Source of the DNA: Nevskiaceae bacterium
GTDB taxonomy: Bacteria; Pseudomonadota; Gammaproteobacteria; Steroidobacterales; Steroidobacteraceae
Reading direction: 5' to 3'
NCBI GenBank assembly: GCA_018883185.1
Contig: VEQP01000005.1
Span: 1 to 64,000, forward strand
DNA length: 64,000 bases
A program made the position numbers and the translations under genes. Below the pieces are notes generated by a model. It was not told where the DNA came from. It was given only the letters and a program-made list of their open reading frames with translations, and did not search any database. Positions 25,243-34,792 of this stretch are shown in pieces. Each line of letters opens with the position of its first letter. Position 1 is the stretch's first letter.

Positions 25243-26613
25243 TCAGGAACGGCGGGCAGGATCGTCGCCGAATGCGGCGCGCGCCACGTATCGGGCAAGG
25301 TGGCGGTCGATCTTCGAGGAGTGGGTGGCCAACCAGTCAAACAAGAAGATGTTGATCCAGAAAACGATTGTCTCTGTGGCCCGTTCCGACACTCGGATGG
25401 CGCTGCTCAATTGGTTGAGGCGTTTCACAAACTGGTTGTGCTCGTGCAGGTGCTCATTGATCAGCGGGTAGCCGGTCTCCTCCATCAAGGCCTTCTCAAC
25501 GCCGAAATGCGTCAGCGAATAGTCCTTGAGGTCAATGAGCACATGTTCGGTGTCGGCGCGACTGCCGCTGCGGACGGCACCCCGCAAGGCGGCGTAGATC
25601 TCAACGAGGTGATGATGTTGATCATCAATGGTCTCGTGCCCGGTGTCGTATGAAGGGTTCCAAAGAAATTCCTGGTCTATCTGCTGCGGCAGATTGGCGG
25701 CTCCGGCGCTGCGGCGCACGCGGCAGCGTTCCTGATAAATCTTAGCCAGCGGATCGGTATCGACGATGCTGTTGTAGCGGGCAAGGATGTCGAGCCCTTT
25801 TTGGTAGTAGCCGAGGTGATAGCAGGCTACAGCGTCTTCGAACAAATCGAGACCAATGATTTTTGGACCGCGGGTCTGTTCGCGCTCGGTGTCGAACACC
25901 TCATAGACCGAGACCGGGCGTGCGCGCCCCTTGACCTCGATGCGATCGGCGAAGCGGATCGTGTAGCCCGCGTTATCATTGAGGTTCAGATAGGTCGTTT
26001 CGCTGATCAGTAAGCGATTGCCGAAGCGTCGAGTGAGATCCTGGATGCGCGCCGCTACGTTGACGGAGTCGCCGATCACCGTCGTCTCCAGCCGTTCGGC
26101 GTTGCCGATTACGCCGAGTGCCGAGTAGCCGGTGTTGATGCCGATGCCGATTTCAAGCGTAGGCAAGCCTTGGCGTGCCCGATCTTGATTGACTCGAGCC
26201 ACCCGCTCGAGCATTTCGTTGCCGGCTGCAACGGCGTCCCCCGCGGTGCGGAAGATCGCCAGTGCCCCATCGCCTAGGAACTTATCGATGACGCCGCTGT
26301 GGCCGTGAATGGGCGCCTCGTACTGGGCAAGATAGGTGTTCAAGGTCGCAAACACGTCCTCCGGTTTCAGCTCCTCCGCGAGGGCCGTGAAGTTCTGGAT
26401 GTCGGCGAACATGATGCTGGTCTTCATCTCGACAAAATCGCCAAGCTGAATCGCCGAAATGTCGGTGGTGCCCAGGAAGTTCAGAAAACTCTTGGGAACG
26501 AAATGCCCGTAGGCGCGTTGCATGCTGCGCAGTGCCGCCATGGCGGTGCGGTGTTCGGCCCGGGTCCGCAATATGGCGTCGTTCAGTTGGTCGAGGGAAC
26601 TGTCCTGCGACAT
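25243..26613 (-). CDS. Class III adenylate cyclase fused to a C-terminal bacteriohemerythrin domain
   Basis: A 456-residue fusion. Residues about 60-240 are a class III nucleotidyl cyclase: FADIQNFTAL with metal-binding D71, KFLGDGALAIF with D115, and VIGDSVNVAARIQ; K111 and D182 are adenine-selecting residues, so ATP is the expected substrate, and N185 and R189 are the transition-state residues. Residues 241-317 form a helical, TPR-like linker. Residues 318-445 are a hemerythrin domain with all seven diiron ligands: H333, H369, E373, H388, H392, H431 and D436, with the standard 36-4-15-4 spacing. Such domains bind O2 or NO, so cAMP output may be tuned by gas or redox state. It has no membrane segment. 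Confidence 0.88.
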   Translation of the reverse strand: MSQDSSLDQLNDAILRTRAEHRTAMAALRSMQRAYGHFVPKSFLNFLGTTDISAIQLGDFVEMKTSIMFADIQNFTALAEELKPEDVFATLNTYLAQYEAPIHGHSGVIDKFLGDGALAIFRTAGDAVAAGNEMLERVARVNQDRARQGLPTLEIGIGINTGYSALGVIGNAERLETTVIGDSVNVAARIQDLTRRFGNRLLISETTYLNLNDNAGYTIRFADRIEVKGRARPVSVYEVFDTEREQTRGPKIIGLDLFEDAVACYHLGYYQKGLDILARYNSIVDTDPLAKIYQERCRVRRSAGAANLPQQIDQEFLWNPSYDTGHETIDDQHHHLVEIYAALRGAVRSGSRADTEHVLIDLKDYSLTHFGVEKALMEETGYPLINEHLHEHNQFVKRLNQLSSAIRVSERATETIVFWINIFLFDWLATHSSKIDRHLARYVARAAFGDDPARRS

Positions 26614-26654
26614 GGATTCAGTCTAGCGATGCGCTGAGGGTGCTGCCGTAAAAT

Positions 26655-27149
26655 TCAATCCGCGAGCACTTGTTCCAGCCAAGCCTCGACGTGCCGGGTC
26701 ACCGAGGAGGAGCACAACAGCAGCAGGCCCTCGGGCGAGGCAAGGAGCGTCGTATGCACCTGCGCGATCGTGGTCGCAGCCGCATGTCCGATCGGAAAGG
26801 CTGAGGGCGCGAGATCAAGTCGGCAGCCGGCAGCCAGTCTTTGGCGTGCCATGCTTCCATGCAGCCGCCACGCACTGCGCGCTGCCGTAAGGTCCACCAC
26901 GGCACCGGCATCGGCCACGGCCTCGCGACAGCGATTCGCAAAATCGACTTCGCCCGCTGCATCGAGCAGCAGCCAGCGATGCGGCTGCACGCTGAGCACC
27001 GTACGACCGGCTCCGAACCAAGCCCGACCGAGCGGCGGCAGTTCACAGCCGAGCGGTTGCAGGCGTGCAGCCAAGGTCGCATCGCCGCCGCGCCAAGCAG
27101 CGATCTGGACGATGCTGAATCGAACTCGCTCAGGCGCGGACACGGGCAT
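26655..27149 (-). CDS. soxG: Sarcosine oxidase subunit gamma
   Basis: A 164-residue protein matching SoxG by position and pattern: a loosely conserved GcvT-like chain with AAARSAWRL-type beta segment (LTAARSAWRLHG) and QVHTTLLASPEGLLLLC. SoxG is the small subunit that completes the heterotetrameric sarcosine oxidase. ATG 27149 overlaps the end of soxA by 20 bases. It is the last gene of soxBDAG. SoxG is the least conserved subunit, so assignment leans on context. Confidence 0.82.
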   Translation of the reverse strand: MPVSAPERVRFSIVQIAAWRGGDATLAARLQPLGCELPPLGRAWFGAGRTVLSVQPHRWLLLDAAGEVDFANRCREAVADAGAVVDLTAARSAWRLHGSMARQRLAAGCRLDLAPSAFPIGHAAATTIAQVHTTLLASPEGLLLLCSSSVTRHVEAWLEQVLAD

Positions 27150-30072
27150 TCTCCGGGTCGAACCAGTGTGCTGTGGTGACTTCAACTTCGACCGATTCGC
27201 CGTGCACGGGCGACACCGCCAGAAGACGGGTGCCCTGACGGCGTTTGCCGTCGGTCAGCATGGCGAGGCCCACCCACCCGTCGATGAGCACCGAGGGTGT
27301 GCAGGAGGTCACCACGCCGAGCGTCCGCGTGGGTGCCGCGGACTCAACGAGTTGTGCGCCGGTCCGCAGTCGCGCACGGGGCGAGCTCGGGCGCACGCCG
27401 ACGAGTTGCGCACGATCGGGCGAGGTGAGCGCGGGGCGCTGCGCCAGCACGCGACCGACGTAGTCGCCATCGGCCTTCAACATGCGCTCGAAACCCAGCA
27501 TATGCGCACTGGCGTTGCCATCGAGTTCGGCGGTGGTCACGTGGCCCTTCTCGATACGCAAGGTGTTAAGCGCGTCGACACCGTAGGGCAGGGCACCGAA
27601 AGGTCTGCCGGCTTCGAGCAAGGCGTTCCACACTTCATTGGCGCTGGAGGACGGCACGGCGACTTCGTAGGCGAGCTCCCCCGAGAAGGAGATGCGGAAC
27701 AGTCGACCCCACACGCCGGCGATTTGCGCGGGCAGGGCGGCCATGAAGGGCACGGCGGCGCCCGAGACGTCGACTCCCGGCATGACTTTTTGCAGCACAT
27801 CGCGCGCGCGAGGACCGGCGATAGAGAACTGTGCCCACTGATCGGTAACGTCCGTCAGCACCACATCGAGATCAGGGCGGTTGACCTGCAGCTGGAACTC
27901 GAGGTGCTCGAGCACATGCGTGTGGTTGGCGGTGGTGGTGGTGAGCAGGAAATGCTGCGCGCCGAGTCTTGAGGTCGTACCGTCGTCGAGCAGATATCCG
28001 TCTTCCCGCAGCATGATGCCGTAGCGGGCTTTGCCGACCGCCAGCGAGGAGAATCGATTGGCATAAATGTAGTCAAGGAACCTAGCAGAATCAGGTCCTT
28101 GCACGTCAATCTTGCCAAGGCTTGAAGCATCGCCGATGCCCGCGGCGGAGCGCACCGCGCGCGACTCGCGCAGTACCGGCTCCCAGCCTGCTTGCGTGGC
28201 GTAGACGAGGGGGCGCAGCCAGAGGCCGGCGGGTACGAAGATCGCTCCACAGGCCACGTGCGCGGCGTGGGCGGGGAAATGGCGGACGGGTCGCAGGTGG
28301 GCGCCGACTTCGCCGCCCGCCATCACGGCGAAAGAGGTCGGGTGGATGTAAGGCCGTGGTGTGGGTAGGCCCACCTCGTGCGGCGCCTGACCACGCGCGG
28401 CCGCCAGAATCGCAGCACCCAACATGCCGCCCGTGCGGCCTTGATCGGTCGCCATGCCGTGCGTGGTGTAGCGCTTCATGTGCTCGATGTGGGTGTAGCC
28501 CTCACGGTGCGCGAGCCGAATGTCGGCCACGGTGACATCGTGCTGCAGATCGACGAAGGCCTTGCCGCGTCCGGGCACTTCCCAGAGCGTCTGCAGTGGC
28601 GTCACTACCGGATCGACCGGAGTCCTGCGGGTGTCATCGTCAACCGCGGTCAGGGAAACACCAAGTTCGGCGGCGATGCGTTCTGCCGCGGCGGCGCCAT
28701 CGCTGGCCGCCGCAGCAAGACCGAAGGCGCCTGCCGTGGCACCTGCCACCACGCCCGTGGTACGGGGCAGCGCGGCGACGAAGGCGGCGAGTTCATCGCG
28801 CCACGCGATGGAGCCGCCGGCCTGTGTGGCCAGCGCAGATTCCGGCTGATAACCACCCGAGAGCAACAGGCAGTCTGCATCGAGTGAGGAGCCCGCCGCG
28901 CCATCGAGCGTGCCGAGTTGTACGCCCTCGACTGCGCGTCGCCCGTGCACTGTGGTCACGACCGAGTGGGCGTGGACGGTGATGCCAAGCGCGCGGGCGC
29001 GCTCGGCGGCGGCGGACTCGCGCCGCGGATCGACGATGGCGCGCGGTGTAACGCCCGCCTCATGCAACGCAAAGGCGGACTCGTAGGCCCAATCCGAGTT
29101 GGCAAAAAGCACCGGTCGAGCGCCGACGGCCACACCATAGCGACGCAGATAGGCGAGCGCGGCACCCGCCTGCATCACACCCGGTCGATCGTTGTTATCG
29201 CAGGCAATCCAGCGCTCGTTGGCGCCGGTGGCAAGCAACACGCGCTTGGTGCGGATCACCCGCAGCCTCTCCTGCGGCAGACCGTTCGGGCCCGTTTGCG
29301 CGAGCGTTTCGACTGCTGCAAATACGCCATGGTCGTAGGCGGCAATCACTTGGGTGCGCGTTAGGCACTGCAGGGAGGCGTCGGCGGTCAGTTGCGTGAG
29401 CGCGGACTCGCGCCAGTGTTGCCAGCGCGTATCGAGCAGCGTGCCACCGCCCGCCACCACGTCGCGCTCGAGCAGCATGACTCGTAAGCCCGAACCTTGC
29501 AGGCGCCTCGCCGCGGCGAGCCCCGCGGCACCGCTGCCGATGATCAACACGTCGGTGTGATCGTGCACCGTATGCTCGCCGTGGGTCACGGCGTCGCTGC
29601 GTCCGTCCCTAAGCACACCGAGTCCCGCGGCACGTCGAATGGCCGGTTCGTACAGGCGCTCCCAGGCTTTGCCCGGGCTCATGAACGTTTTGTAGTAAAA
29701 GCCTGCTGGCAACATGGCGGCAAACAGGCTGTTGATCGAAAGTAGATCAACATTCAGCGACGGCCAGCGATTTTGACTCGTGGCTCGCAGGCCCGCAGTG
29801 ATCGACACCGTTGTGGCAGGACGATTGGGCGCGCGGCCTCCCACCCCCTGAACATCGATCAGCGCACACGGCTCCTCAGGACCCGCGCTAATGATGCCGC
29901 GTGGTCGGTGATACTTGAAACTGCGGCCGACGAGTCGCACCCCATTGGCGAGCAACGCCGAAGCCACCGTGTCTCCGGCGAGGCCAACAAGCCCTCGTCC
30001 GTCGAACTCGAACTCGATCGGAGCCGTGGGCTCGACGAGTGCACCCGCGGTAATGCGCCGTGAACTGCTCAT
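27130..30072 (-). CDS. soxA: Sarcosine oxidase subunit alpha
   Basis: A 980-residue SoxA. The N-terminal region (about 1-130) is the ferredoxin-like domain of this subunit, with FEFDGRGLVGLAGDTVASALLANG-type fold and RSFKYHRPRGI. An NAD-binding motif (IGSGAAGLAAA, 178-188) follows in the central dinucleotide domain, and the C-terminal 380 residues are a GcvT-like folate-binding domain with LGKIDVQGPDSARFLD and [11 protein letters not shown]. The enzyme oxidises sarcosine to glycine, and with THF delivers the methyl carbon as 5,10-methylene-THF plus H2O2. ATG 30072 overlaps soxD by four bases (ATGA); an upstream in-frame extension would lie inside soxD. Confidence 0.93.
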   Translation of the reverse strand: MSSSRRITAGALVEPTAPIEFEFDGRGLVGLAGDTVASALLANGVRLVGRSFKYHRPRGIISAGPEEPCALIDVQGVGGRAPNRPATTVSITAGLRATSQNRWPSLNVDLLSINSLFAAMLPAGFYYKTFMSPGKAWERLYEPAIRRAAGLGVLRDGRSDAVTHGEHTVHDHTDVLIIGSGAAGLAAARRLQGSGLRVMLLERDVVAGGGTLLDTRWQHWRESALTQLTADASLQCLTRTQVIAAYDHGVFAAVETLAQTGPNGLPQERLRVIRTKRVLLATGANERWIACDNNDRPGVMQAGAALAYLRRYGVAVGARPVLFANSDWAYESAFALHEAGVTPRAIVDPRRESAAAERARALGITVHAHSVVTTVHGRRAVEGVQLGTLDGAAGSSLDADCLLLSGGYQPESALATQAGGSIAWRDELAAFVAALPRTTGVVAGATAGAFGLAAAASDGAAAAERIAAELGVSLTAVDDDTRRTPVDPVVTPLQTLWEVPGRGKAFVDLQHDVTVADIRLAHREGYTHIEHMKRYTTHGMATDQGRTGGMLGAAILAAARGQAPHEVGLPTPRPYIHPTSFAVMAGGEVGAHLRPVRHFPAHAAHVACGAIFVPAGLWLRPLVYATQAGWEPVLRESRAVRSAAGIGDASSLGKIDVQGPDSARFLDYIYANRFSSLAVGKARYGIMLREDGYLLDDGTTSRLGAQHFLLTTTTANHTHVLEHLEFQLQVNRPDLDVVLTDVTDQWAQFSIAGPRARDVLQKVMPGVDVSGAAVPFMAALPAQIAGVWGRLFRISFSGELAYEVAVPSSSANEVWNALLEAGRPFGALPYGVDALNTLRIEKGHVTTAELDGNASAHMLGFERMLKADGDYVGRVLAQRPALTSPDRAQLVGVRPSSPRARLRTGAQLVESAAPTRTLGVVTSCTPSVLIDGWVGLAMLTDGKRRQGTRLLAVSPVHGESVEVEVTTAHWFDPENARVRA

Positions 30073-30380
30073 GTCGAGGCCGCACCGCCAGATGCGCTCC
30101 GAGTCACCCCCGGCGGTGTGGGGAGTCTCTCTTGGGCGGTGCCGACCGCGTGGATCTCGTGGCTCACCGTATGTCGCCAGAGCTGCAACATCTGCCGGCA
30201 ACCGGCGCTATGAAACCACCACTCGAGGTGCCAGCCTTTGGGGTTGCTGCGTTCGTAGACGTAGGCTGCAAATTGCGCGAGGTCGGCATCCGCTGCGGGT
30301 CGGCGCACGCTGGCATCGCCCTTGTAGCGAAATTCGACTTCATCGCGCGTACCGCAGTGGGGGCAGGGAATGCGCAGCAT
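30069..30380 (-). CDS. soxD: Sarcosine oxidase subunit delta
   Basis: A 103-residue SoxD with the small zinc site expected of this subunit: C6 and C9 (CPHCG) with H57 and C61 (HSAGC), the same order as the zinc ligands known in heterotetrameric sarcosine oxidases. It also shows the WHLEWWFHSAGCRQM block typical of the family. It starts two bases after soxB and overlaps soxA by ATGA. The C-terminal 20 residues are Thr/Ser/Pro-rich and variable. Confidence 0.92.
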   Translation of the reverse strand: MLRIPCPHCGTRDEVEFRYKGDASVRRPAADADLAQFAAYVYERSNPKGWHLEWWFHSAGCRQMLQLWRHTVSHEIHAVGTAQERLPTPPGVTRSASGGAAST

Positions 30381-30382
30381 GC

Positions 30383-31675
30383 TCAGTGCATCCAGGGAAA
30401 CGGGCCGATGCCCGGTTCATCAAAGGTGCGGCCTTCGGCGAAGCGGCCGACGTCCATGTGCGTGGTGAGTGGATGTGACTCGCCGCGGGCGATGAGGTGT
30501 GCCGTGGTATAGCCGCCCGCAGGAATGGCTTTGAATCCTCCGTAACACCAGCCGCCGTTCATTACGAGTCCGTCGAGCGGCAGTCGGCCGATGATCGGAG
30601 TGCCATCCATGGTCATGTCCATGATGCCGCCCCACTGGCGCAGGATGCGCAGGTTGGCGAGTTCCGGAAGCAAGGCCACGCCCTCGGCCGCCACTTCCTG
30701 GGCGATCCACTGTGTACCGCGCTGCGCATAGGTGTTGTGGGCGTCGATACCGCCGCCGAACACCATGCCGCCTTTGTCGGACTGGCTGATGTAGAAGTGT
30801 CCCGCACCGAACATCAGCACCACATCAAGAAATGGCTTGATCGATTCGCTGACGAAGGCCTGCAGCGCGTGGCTTTCGATGGGCAGGCGGATGCCTGCCA
30901 TAGCCGCCAAATGCGAGGAATGGCCAGCGACGGCCAAGCAGACGGTGTCGGCACCGATGAAGCCGCGGGTGGTTTCAACGCCCGTGACGCGACCCCCGGC
31001 TTGTCGCAGCCCGGTGACTTCGCAATGCTCGATGATGTCGACACCCGCCTCGGATGCTGCTCGCGCGTAACCCCAAGCGACCGCGTCATGCCGGACCGTG
31101 CCGCCGCGGGGTTGCATGAAGGCACCCATCACCGGGAAGCGGTGGTTGTCTAGCGAGATCGGTGGGATAAGGTTTTTGAGTGCGGCGCGGTCGAGTTCGA
31201 TGCAGTCGGCTCCTGCGAGGCGCATGTCGTTTGCGCGGCCGGTCATGACATCGCGCTGGCCGTCCGTGTGGTACGTGTAGACCACGCCGCGCTGACTGAC
31301 CATGGCGTTGAAGTTCAGTTCCTGCTCGAGACCTTCCCAGAGTTTCAAAGAAAAGTCGTAGAAGCGGATGTTCTCGGGCGTGTAGTACGTTGAGCGGATG
31401 ATGGTCGTATTGCGCCCAACGTTGCCGAGGCCGATCGGGCCTTTCTCGAGAACGGCAACATCGGTGATGCCGAAATGGTTGGCGAGGTAATAGGCCGTCG
31501 CGAGTCCGTGACCGCCGCCGCCGATGATCACGACTTGATATTGCTTGCGCGGCTCGGCTTTGCGCCACGCTGGCGTCCAGCCTCGATGGCCCGTAAGGGC
31601 TTCGCGCAACAGGCGCAGCGCGGAGTAGCGGCCACTCGAGCGGAATCGCCGCGGCGCGGGCGCAGTGTCGGACAT
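30383..31675 (-). CDS. soxB: Sarcosine oxidase subunit beta
   Basis: A 430-residue flavoprotein with the FAD-binding GGGGHG motif at residues 52-57 and a QPRGGTVRHDAVAWGYARAA-type segment whose H196 is the likely covalent FMN attachment site of this family. The end, GGWCYGGFKAIPAGG and the Gly-rich C-terminal strand, is typical of SoxB. The catalytic subunit oxidises the N-methyl group of sarcosine. It is the first gene of soxBDAG. A second SoxB-like N-terminus at 1-236 is clearly paralogous. Confidence 0.93.
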   Translation of the reverse strand: MSDTAPAPRRFRSSGRYSALRLLREALTGHRGWTPAWRKAEPRKQYQVVIIGGGGHGLATAYYLANHFGITDVAVLEKGPIGLGNVGRNTTIIRSTYYTPENIRFYDFSLKLWEGLEQELNFNAMVSQRGVVYTYHTDGQRDVMTGRANDMRLAGADCIELDRAALKNLIPPISLDNHRFPVMGAFMQPRGGTVRHDAVAWGYARAASEAGVDIIEHCEVTGLRQAGGRVTGVETTRGFIGADTVCLAVAGHSSHLAAMAGIRLPIESHALQAFVSESIKPFLDVVLMFGAGHFYISQSDKGGMVFGGGIDAHNTYAQRGTQWIAQEVAAEGVALLPELANLRILRQWGGIMDMTMDGTPIIGRLPLDGLVMNGGWCYGGFKAIPAGGYTTAHLIARGESHPLTTHMDVGRFAEGRTFDEPGIGPFPWMH

Positions 31676-31726
31676 CAGCGGTTTCCTGACGCAATCACGG
31701 GAGCGGCGAGTGTAAGGTGGCCACGG

Positions 31727-33046
31727 TCAACCGGACAATCCTCGGGTGACTGGGTCTGCGTTGATTTGGCCTTGGCCCGTTTGGGCTGTGCCGGCCGGCC
31801 CCCCGCCGCGCGGATGATTCGGATCCCGAAACTGCGACTCTTCGGTGACGGCCGTCGTCTCCGGTTGTGCCTTGATGTACGGACCGCGCTGCTCGCGCGG
31901 CACCGGGGCGCGGCGCGAACGCCGCCACAGGCAGAACACGGCCAGCACTATCGCGAGCGCGCCGAGTGTGAGGAAGTAGGCGCTCTCACCGCTTTGATCC
32001 ATGAGCACGCCGCCGAGGATCGGCCCGAGTACGGCCGCTGCGCCATTGAGCAGCAGTAGAGCGCTGCTCGCGGCGACCATCTCGGAGGTGTCGAGGCGAT
32101 CGTTGACGTGGGAGACACCGAGCGAATACACCGACAACACGAGACCGCTGACGACGGCAGCCACTGGTAGCACCAGCAGATCCGGCATCGCAGGCCAAGC
32201 GCCGATCCACACTGCGAATCCCGCAGCCAACAGGGCAACCCCTGCGATCACGGATCGACGATCGAGGCGGTCGGCGAGCATGCCGATCGGGTATTGGGTG
32301 ACCACGCCCGCAAGGATGCTGCCGGCCATGAACGTGGCGATCTCGGTGGCGTCCATGCCTCGCTGCTGTGCGTAGACAGGCCCCAGCGAGAAGACGATCG
32401 ACGCCATTAACCCCGACATGATCACGGCGAACACGCCGAGTGGCGAGCGGCGATAGAGGTCGCGGAAGCGAACGCTTTGCGGTGTGTCGACCACCGGAAC
32501 CGAGTGCGCCGAGAGCACGAGCGGCACGATGGCGAGACAGATAAGTCCGGCCACCAGCATGAAGGGCGTGTCGGAGCTCGTGTCGGCGACGAGTAGCAGG
32601 AACTGAGCGGCGCCCATGCCGCCGTACAACACCACCATGTACAGCGCGAGCAGACGCGAGCGGGTGTCCTGCGTGGCGCGATCGTTGAGCCAACTTTCTG
32701 CGACCACGTAGATGCCCGCGAAGCACACGCCCGTGATCAGACGCATCGCCGCCCAAACACCGGGCACGACGAACACGGCCTGACCGAGCGTGGAGACAGC
32801 TGCGACCGCGGCAAAAGCCGAGAACACGCGCACATGACCTACGCCGCGGATCAAGCGAGGCGCGATGACCGTGCCGACGAGAAAACCGGCGTAGTAGCAG
32901 GACATCACGAAGCCGATGGCGGAGGTCGTGAAGCCCTCGGTCTGGGCGCGCACGCCGAGCAGCGTGGATTGCAGTCCGGCGCCGAGCATCAGCACGCCCA
33001 TGCCGAGCAAAAGAGGCCAAGTGCTGGCGATGAGACTGGCCGGCAT
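31727..33046 (-). CDS. Major facilitator superfamily transporter
   Basis: A 439-residue polytopic membrane protein with about twelve hydrophobic segments, the MFS loop motif between TM2 and TM3 (GTVIAPRLIRGVGHVR) and a second in the middle (GMLADRLDRRS). The Asp/Arg-rich GMLADRLDRR loop is the classical MFS signature. The last 60 residues are a hydrophilic, low-complexity Gly/Pro/Gln tail. It is upstream of soxBDAG on the same strand with a 51-base gap, so it may supply an N-methyl amino acid, but close relatives are YcaD-like transporters of unknown substrate. Confidence 0.84.
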   Translation of the reverse strand: MPASLIASTWPLLLGMGVLMLGAGLQSTLLGVRAQTEGFTTSAIGFVMSCYYAGFLVGTVIAPRLIRGVGHVRVFSAFAAVAAVSTLGQAVFVVPGVWAAMRLITGVCFAGIYVVAESWLNDRATQDTRSRLLALYMVVLYGGMGAAQFLLLVADTSSDTPFMLVAGLICLAIVPLVLSAHSVPVVDTPQSVRFRDLYRRSPLGVFAVIMSGLMASIVFSLGPVYAQQRGMDATEIATFMAGSILAGVVTQYPIGMLADRLDRRSVIAGVALLAAGFAVWIGAWPAMPDLLVLPVAAVVSGLVLSVYSLGVSHVNDRLDTSEMVAASSALLLLNGAAAVLGPILGGVLMDQSGESAYFLTLGALAIVLAVFCLWRRSRRAPVPREQRGPYIKAQPETTAVTEESQFRDPNHPRGGGPAGTAQTGQGQINADPVTRGLSG

Positions 33047-33100
33047 GGATCGGTGAGGAGGGTGCTTGCGTGCTCGACGCGGGGGCTCACATTATACGGC

Positions 33101-34792
33101 GTGACTGACGACAAACGCGAGACGGAAAGCGCTCGGTGCTGTGGTGTTCGATGGGCCGCAGCCCATTCGACCGTGCTGGCCGCGGCGGCGCTTTGTTTGA
33201 TCACGCTGGTGGGTCTGGCTGCGCCATCGCAGGCGGCGTCACGCGCTGCCGAAGTGCAACTCGTCGGCGAGCGACTAATCGGTCGACAGTCGCCGATTGC
33301 CGGCATCAACGCGTTTCTCGGTGTGCCGTTTGCCGAGCCTCCGGTCGGGCCGCTGCGCTGGCAGGCGCCGGTCGATTATCTGGGACGTGGCGGAGTGCGT
33401 CGGGCCGAGCGGTTTGCACCGGCCTGCTTGCAAACCCCGCGGATCCTCGACTGGTATCGGGGTATGGCGGAGCGCTTCGGCGCGAGTCGCAGCGTATTCG
33501 AAGACCTCGACACCAGTGAGGATTGTCTTTACCTGAACATCTGGGCACCCGCGAAGCCGTCAAAAAAACCGGCACCGGTGATGGTATTCATCCACGGGGG
33601 CAGTAATCGCAGCGGCTGGTCCTTCGAGCCGAACTATCACGGACATCGGTTGGCGGCCGAAGGTGCCGTGGTCGTCACCATCGCCTACCGCTTGGGCGTG
33701 TTCGGGTTTTTCTCGCATCCTGAACTTGCACAGCAGTCGGTGACGGCGAACTTTGGTCTATGGGATCAACTTTCGGCGCTGCGCTGGATCCAGCGCAACA
33801 TCGCGAGCTTCGGGGGTGATCCCTCGCGGGTGACTGTCTTTGGCGAGTCGGCGGGCGCGGGCAATATCGCGATGCTGATGGTGGCGCCGCAGGCGCGCGG
33901 ACTGTTGCACCGCGCAATCTTGCAAAGTGGCGGCGATTTCGGTTGGCCGGGTCTGCGTTCCTTGGCGGCGGAGCAAGCGCGCGGTCTGCAGCTCGCGGCA
34001 GCGATCGATGCCAAGGCTCCGCCCGACCTGGCAGCGCTGCGCGCGATGGATGCCGAGCGCCTGATGCGCCTCGCCGAGCAGGTGTTCCGCGATCACTATC
34101 ACGCGCCCGTCATGGATGGCGTGCTGATCACGCAGTCGATTGCGCAGCAGTTGGCCCCCGCGCAGCCGTTGTCCCCCGCGCCGCAGTTGACCCAGCCGCG
34201 AGTGCCACTCGGCAGCCTGCTGATCGGCACCAACGCCAACGAGTACTACGCGCCACTCGCTAGGGATACAGCCCGCGCAGCCTTCGATCGTGCGCTGGCT
34301 TCAGCCGAGGTCTTGAACACCGCTGAGGTCCGCGCCGCCTTGCGCGATGAAGCGGATCTCGCCACGGCGATTGATCGGCTGCAGACGGCCGATTCGATGC
34401 TCTGTCCCGCGCAACAACTCGCGAGCGCGACGGCGGCGGTCGGAATTCCGACTTGGATGTACCAGTTTTCGCGGGTTCGCGAGGGAGCAGTGGCCGCACA
34501 ACTTCGTGCGTACCATGGTGCCGAGCTGCCCTATGTATTTGGCACCCACGATGCATGGTTGCCGACCACGGACATCGATCGGCAACTGACGCGAACCTTG
34601 ATGCGGATTTGGGTGAAGTTCGCGGCGACCGGTTCACCCGAAGGCGCGGGCCTGCCGCGGTGGCCTCAGTTTCGCTCGCAAGTTGCGCCGAATGTGATGG
34701 GCTTTGCGGCGACGCCTGGCCTCATCGACATCCCCGAGCCGACGCTGTGTCGACTTTATCGCAGCCGCGTAGCGGCAAGCGCTTCGCAGTAG
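33101..34792 (+). CDS. Secreted carboxylesterase family hydrolase
   Basis: A 563-residue type B carboxylesterase-like enzyme. It has a signal peptide (hydrophobic residues about 24-46 ending SQAAS), FLGVPFAEPPVGPLRWQ, EDCLYLNIWAP, FIHGG oxyanion hole, and the nucleophile Ser250 in FGESAGAG; LIGTNANEYY and YHGAELPYVFG supply the expected Glu and His of the triad. The GTG at 33101 is preferred because a signal peptide follows; an AT-rich ATTATAC stretch 5-12 bases before it could be a -10 element for a near-leaderless mRNA. Its 3' end overlaps the convergent aminotransferase gene by 37 bases. Confidence 0.82.
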   Translation: MTDDKRETESARCCGVRWAAAHSTVLAAAALCLITLVGLAAPSQAASRAAEVQLVGERLIGRQSPIAGINAFLGVPFAEPPVGPLRWQAPVDYLGRGGVRRAERFAPACLQTPRILDWYRGMAERFGASRSVFEDLDTSEDCLYLNIWAPAKPSKKPAPVMVFIHGGSNRSGWSFEPNYHGHRLAAEGAVVVTIAYRLGVFGFFSHPELAQQSVTANFGLWDQLSALRWIQRNIASFGGDPSRVTVFGESAGAGNIAMLMVAPQARGLLHRAILQSGGDFGWPGLRSLAAEQARGLQLAAAIDAKAPPDLAALRAMDAERLMRLAEQVFRDHYHAPVMDGVLITQSIAQQLAPAQPLSPAPQLTQPRVPLGSLLIGTNANEYYAPLARDTARAAFDRALASAEVLNTAEVRAALRDEADLATAIDRLQTADSMLCPAQQLASATAAVGIPTWMYQFSRVREGAVAAQLRAYHGAELPYVFGTHDAWLPTTDIDRQLTRTLMRIWVKFAATGSPEGAGLPRWPQFRSQVAPNVMGFAATPGLIDIPEPTLCRLYRSRVAASASQ

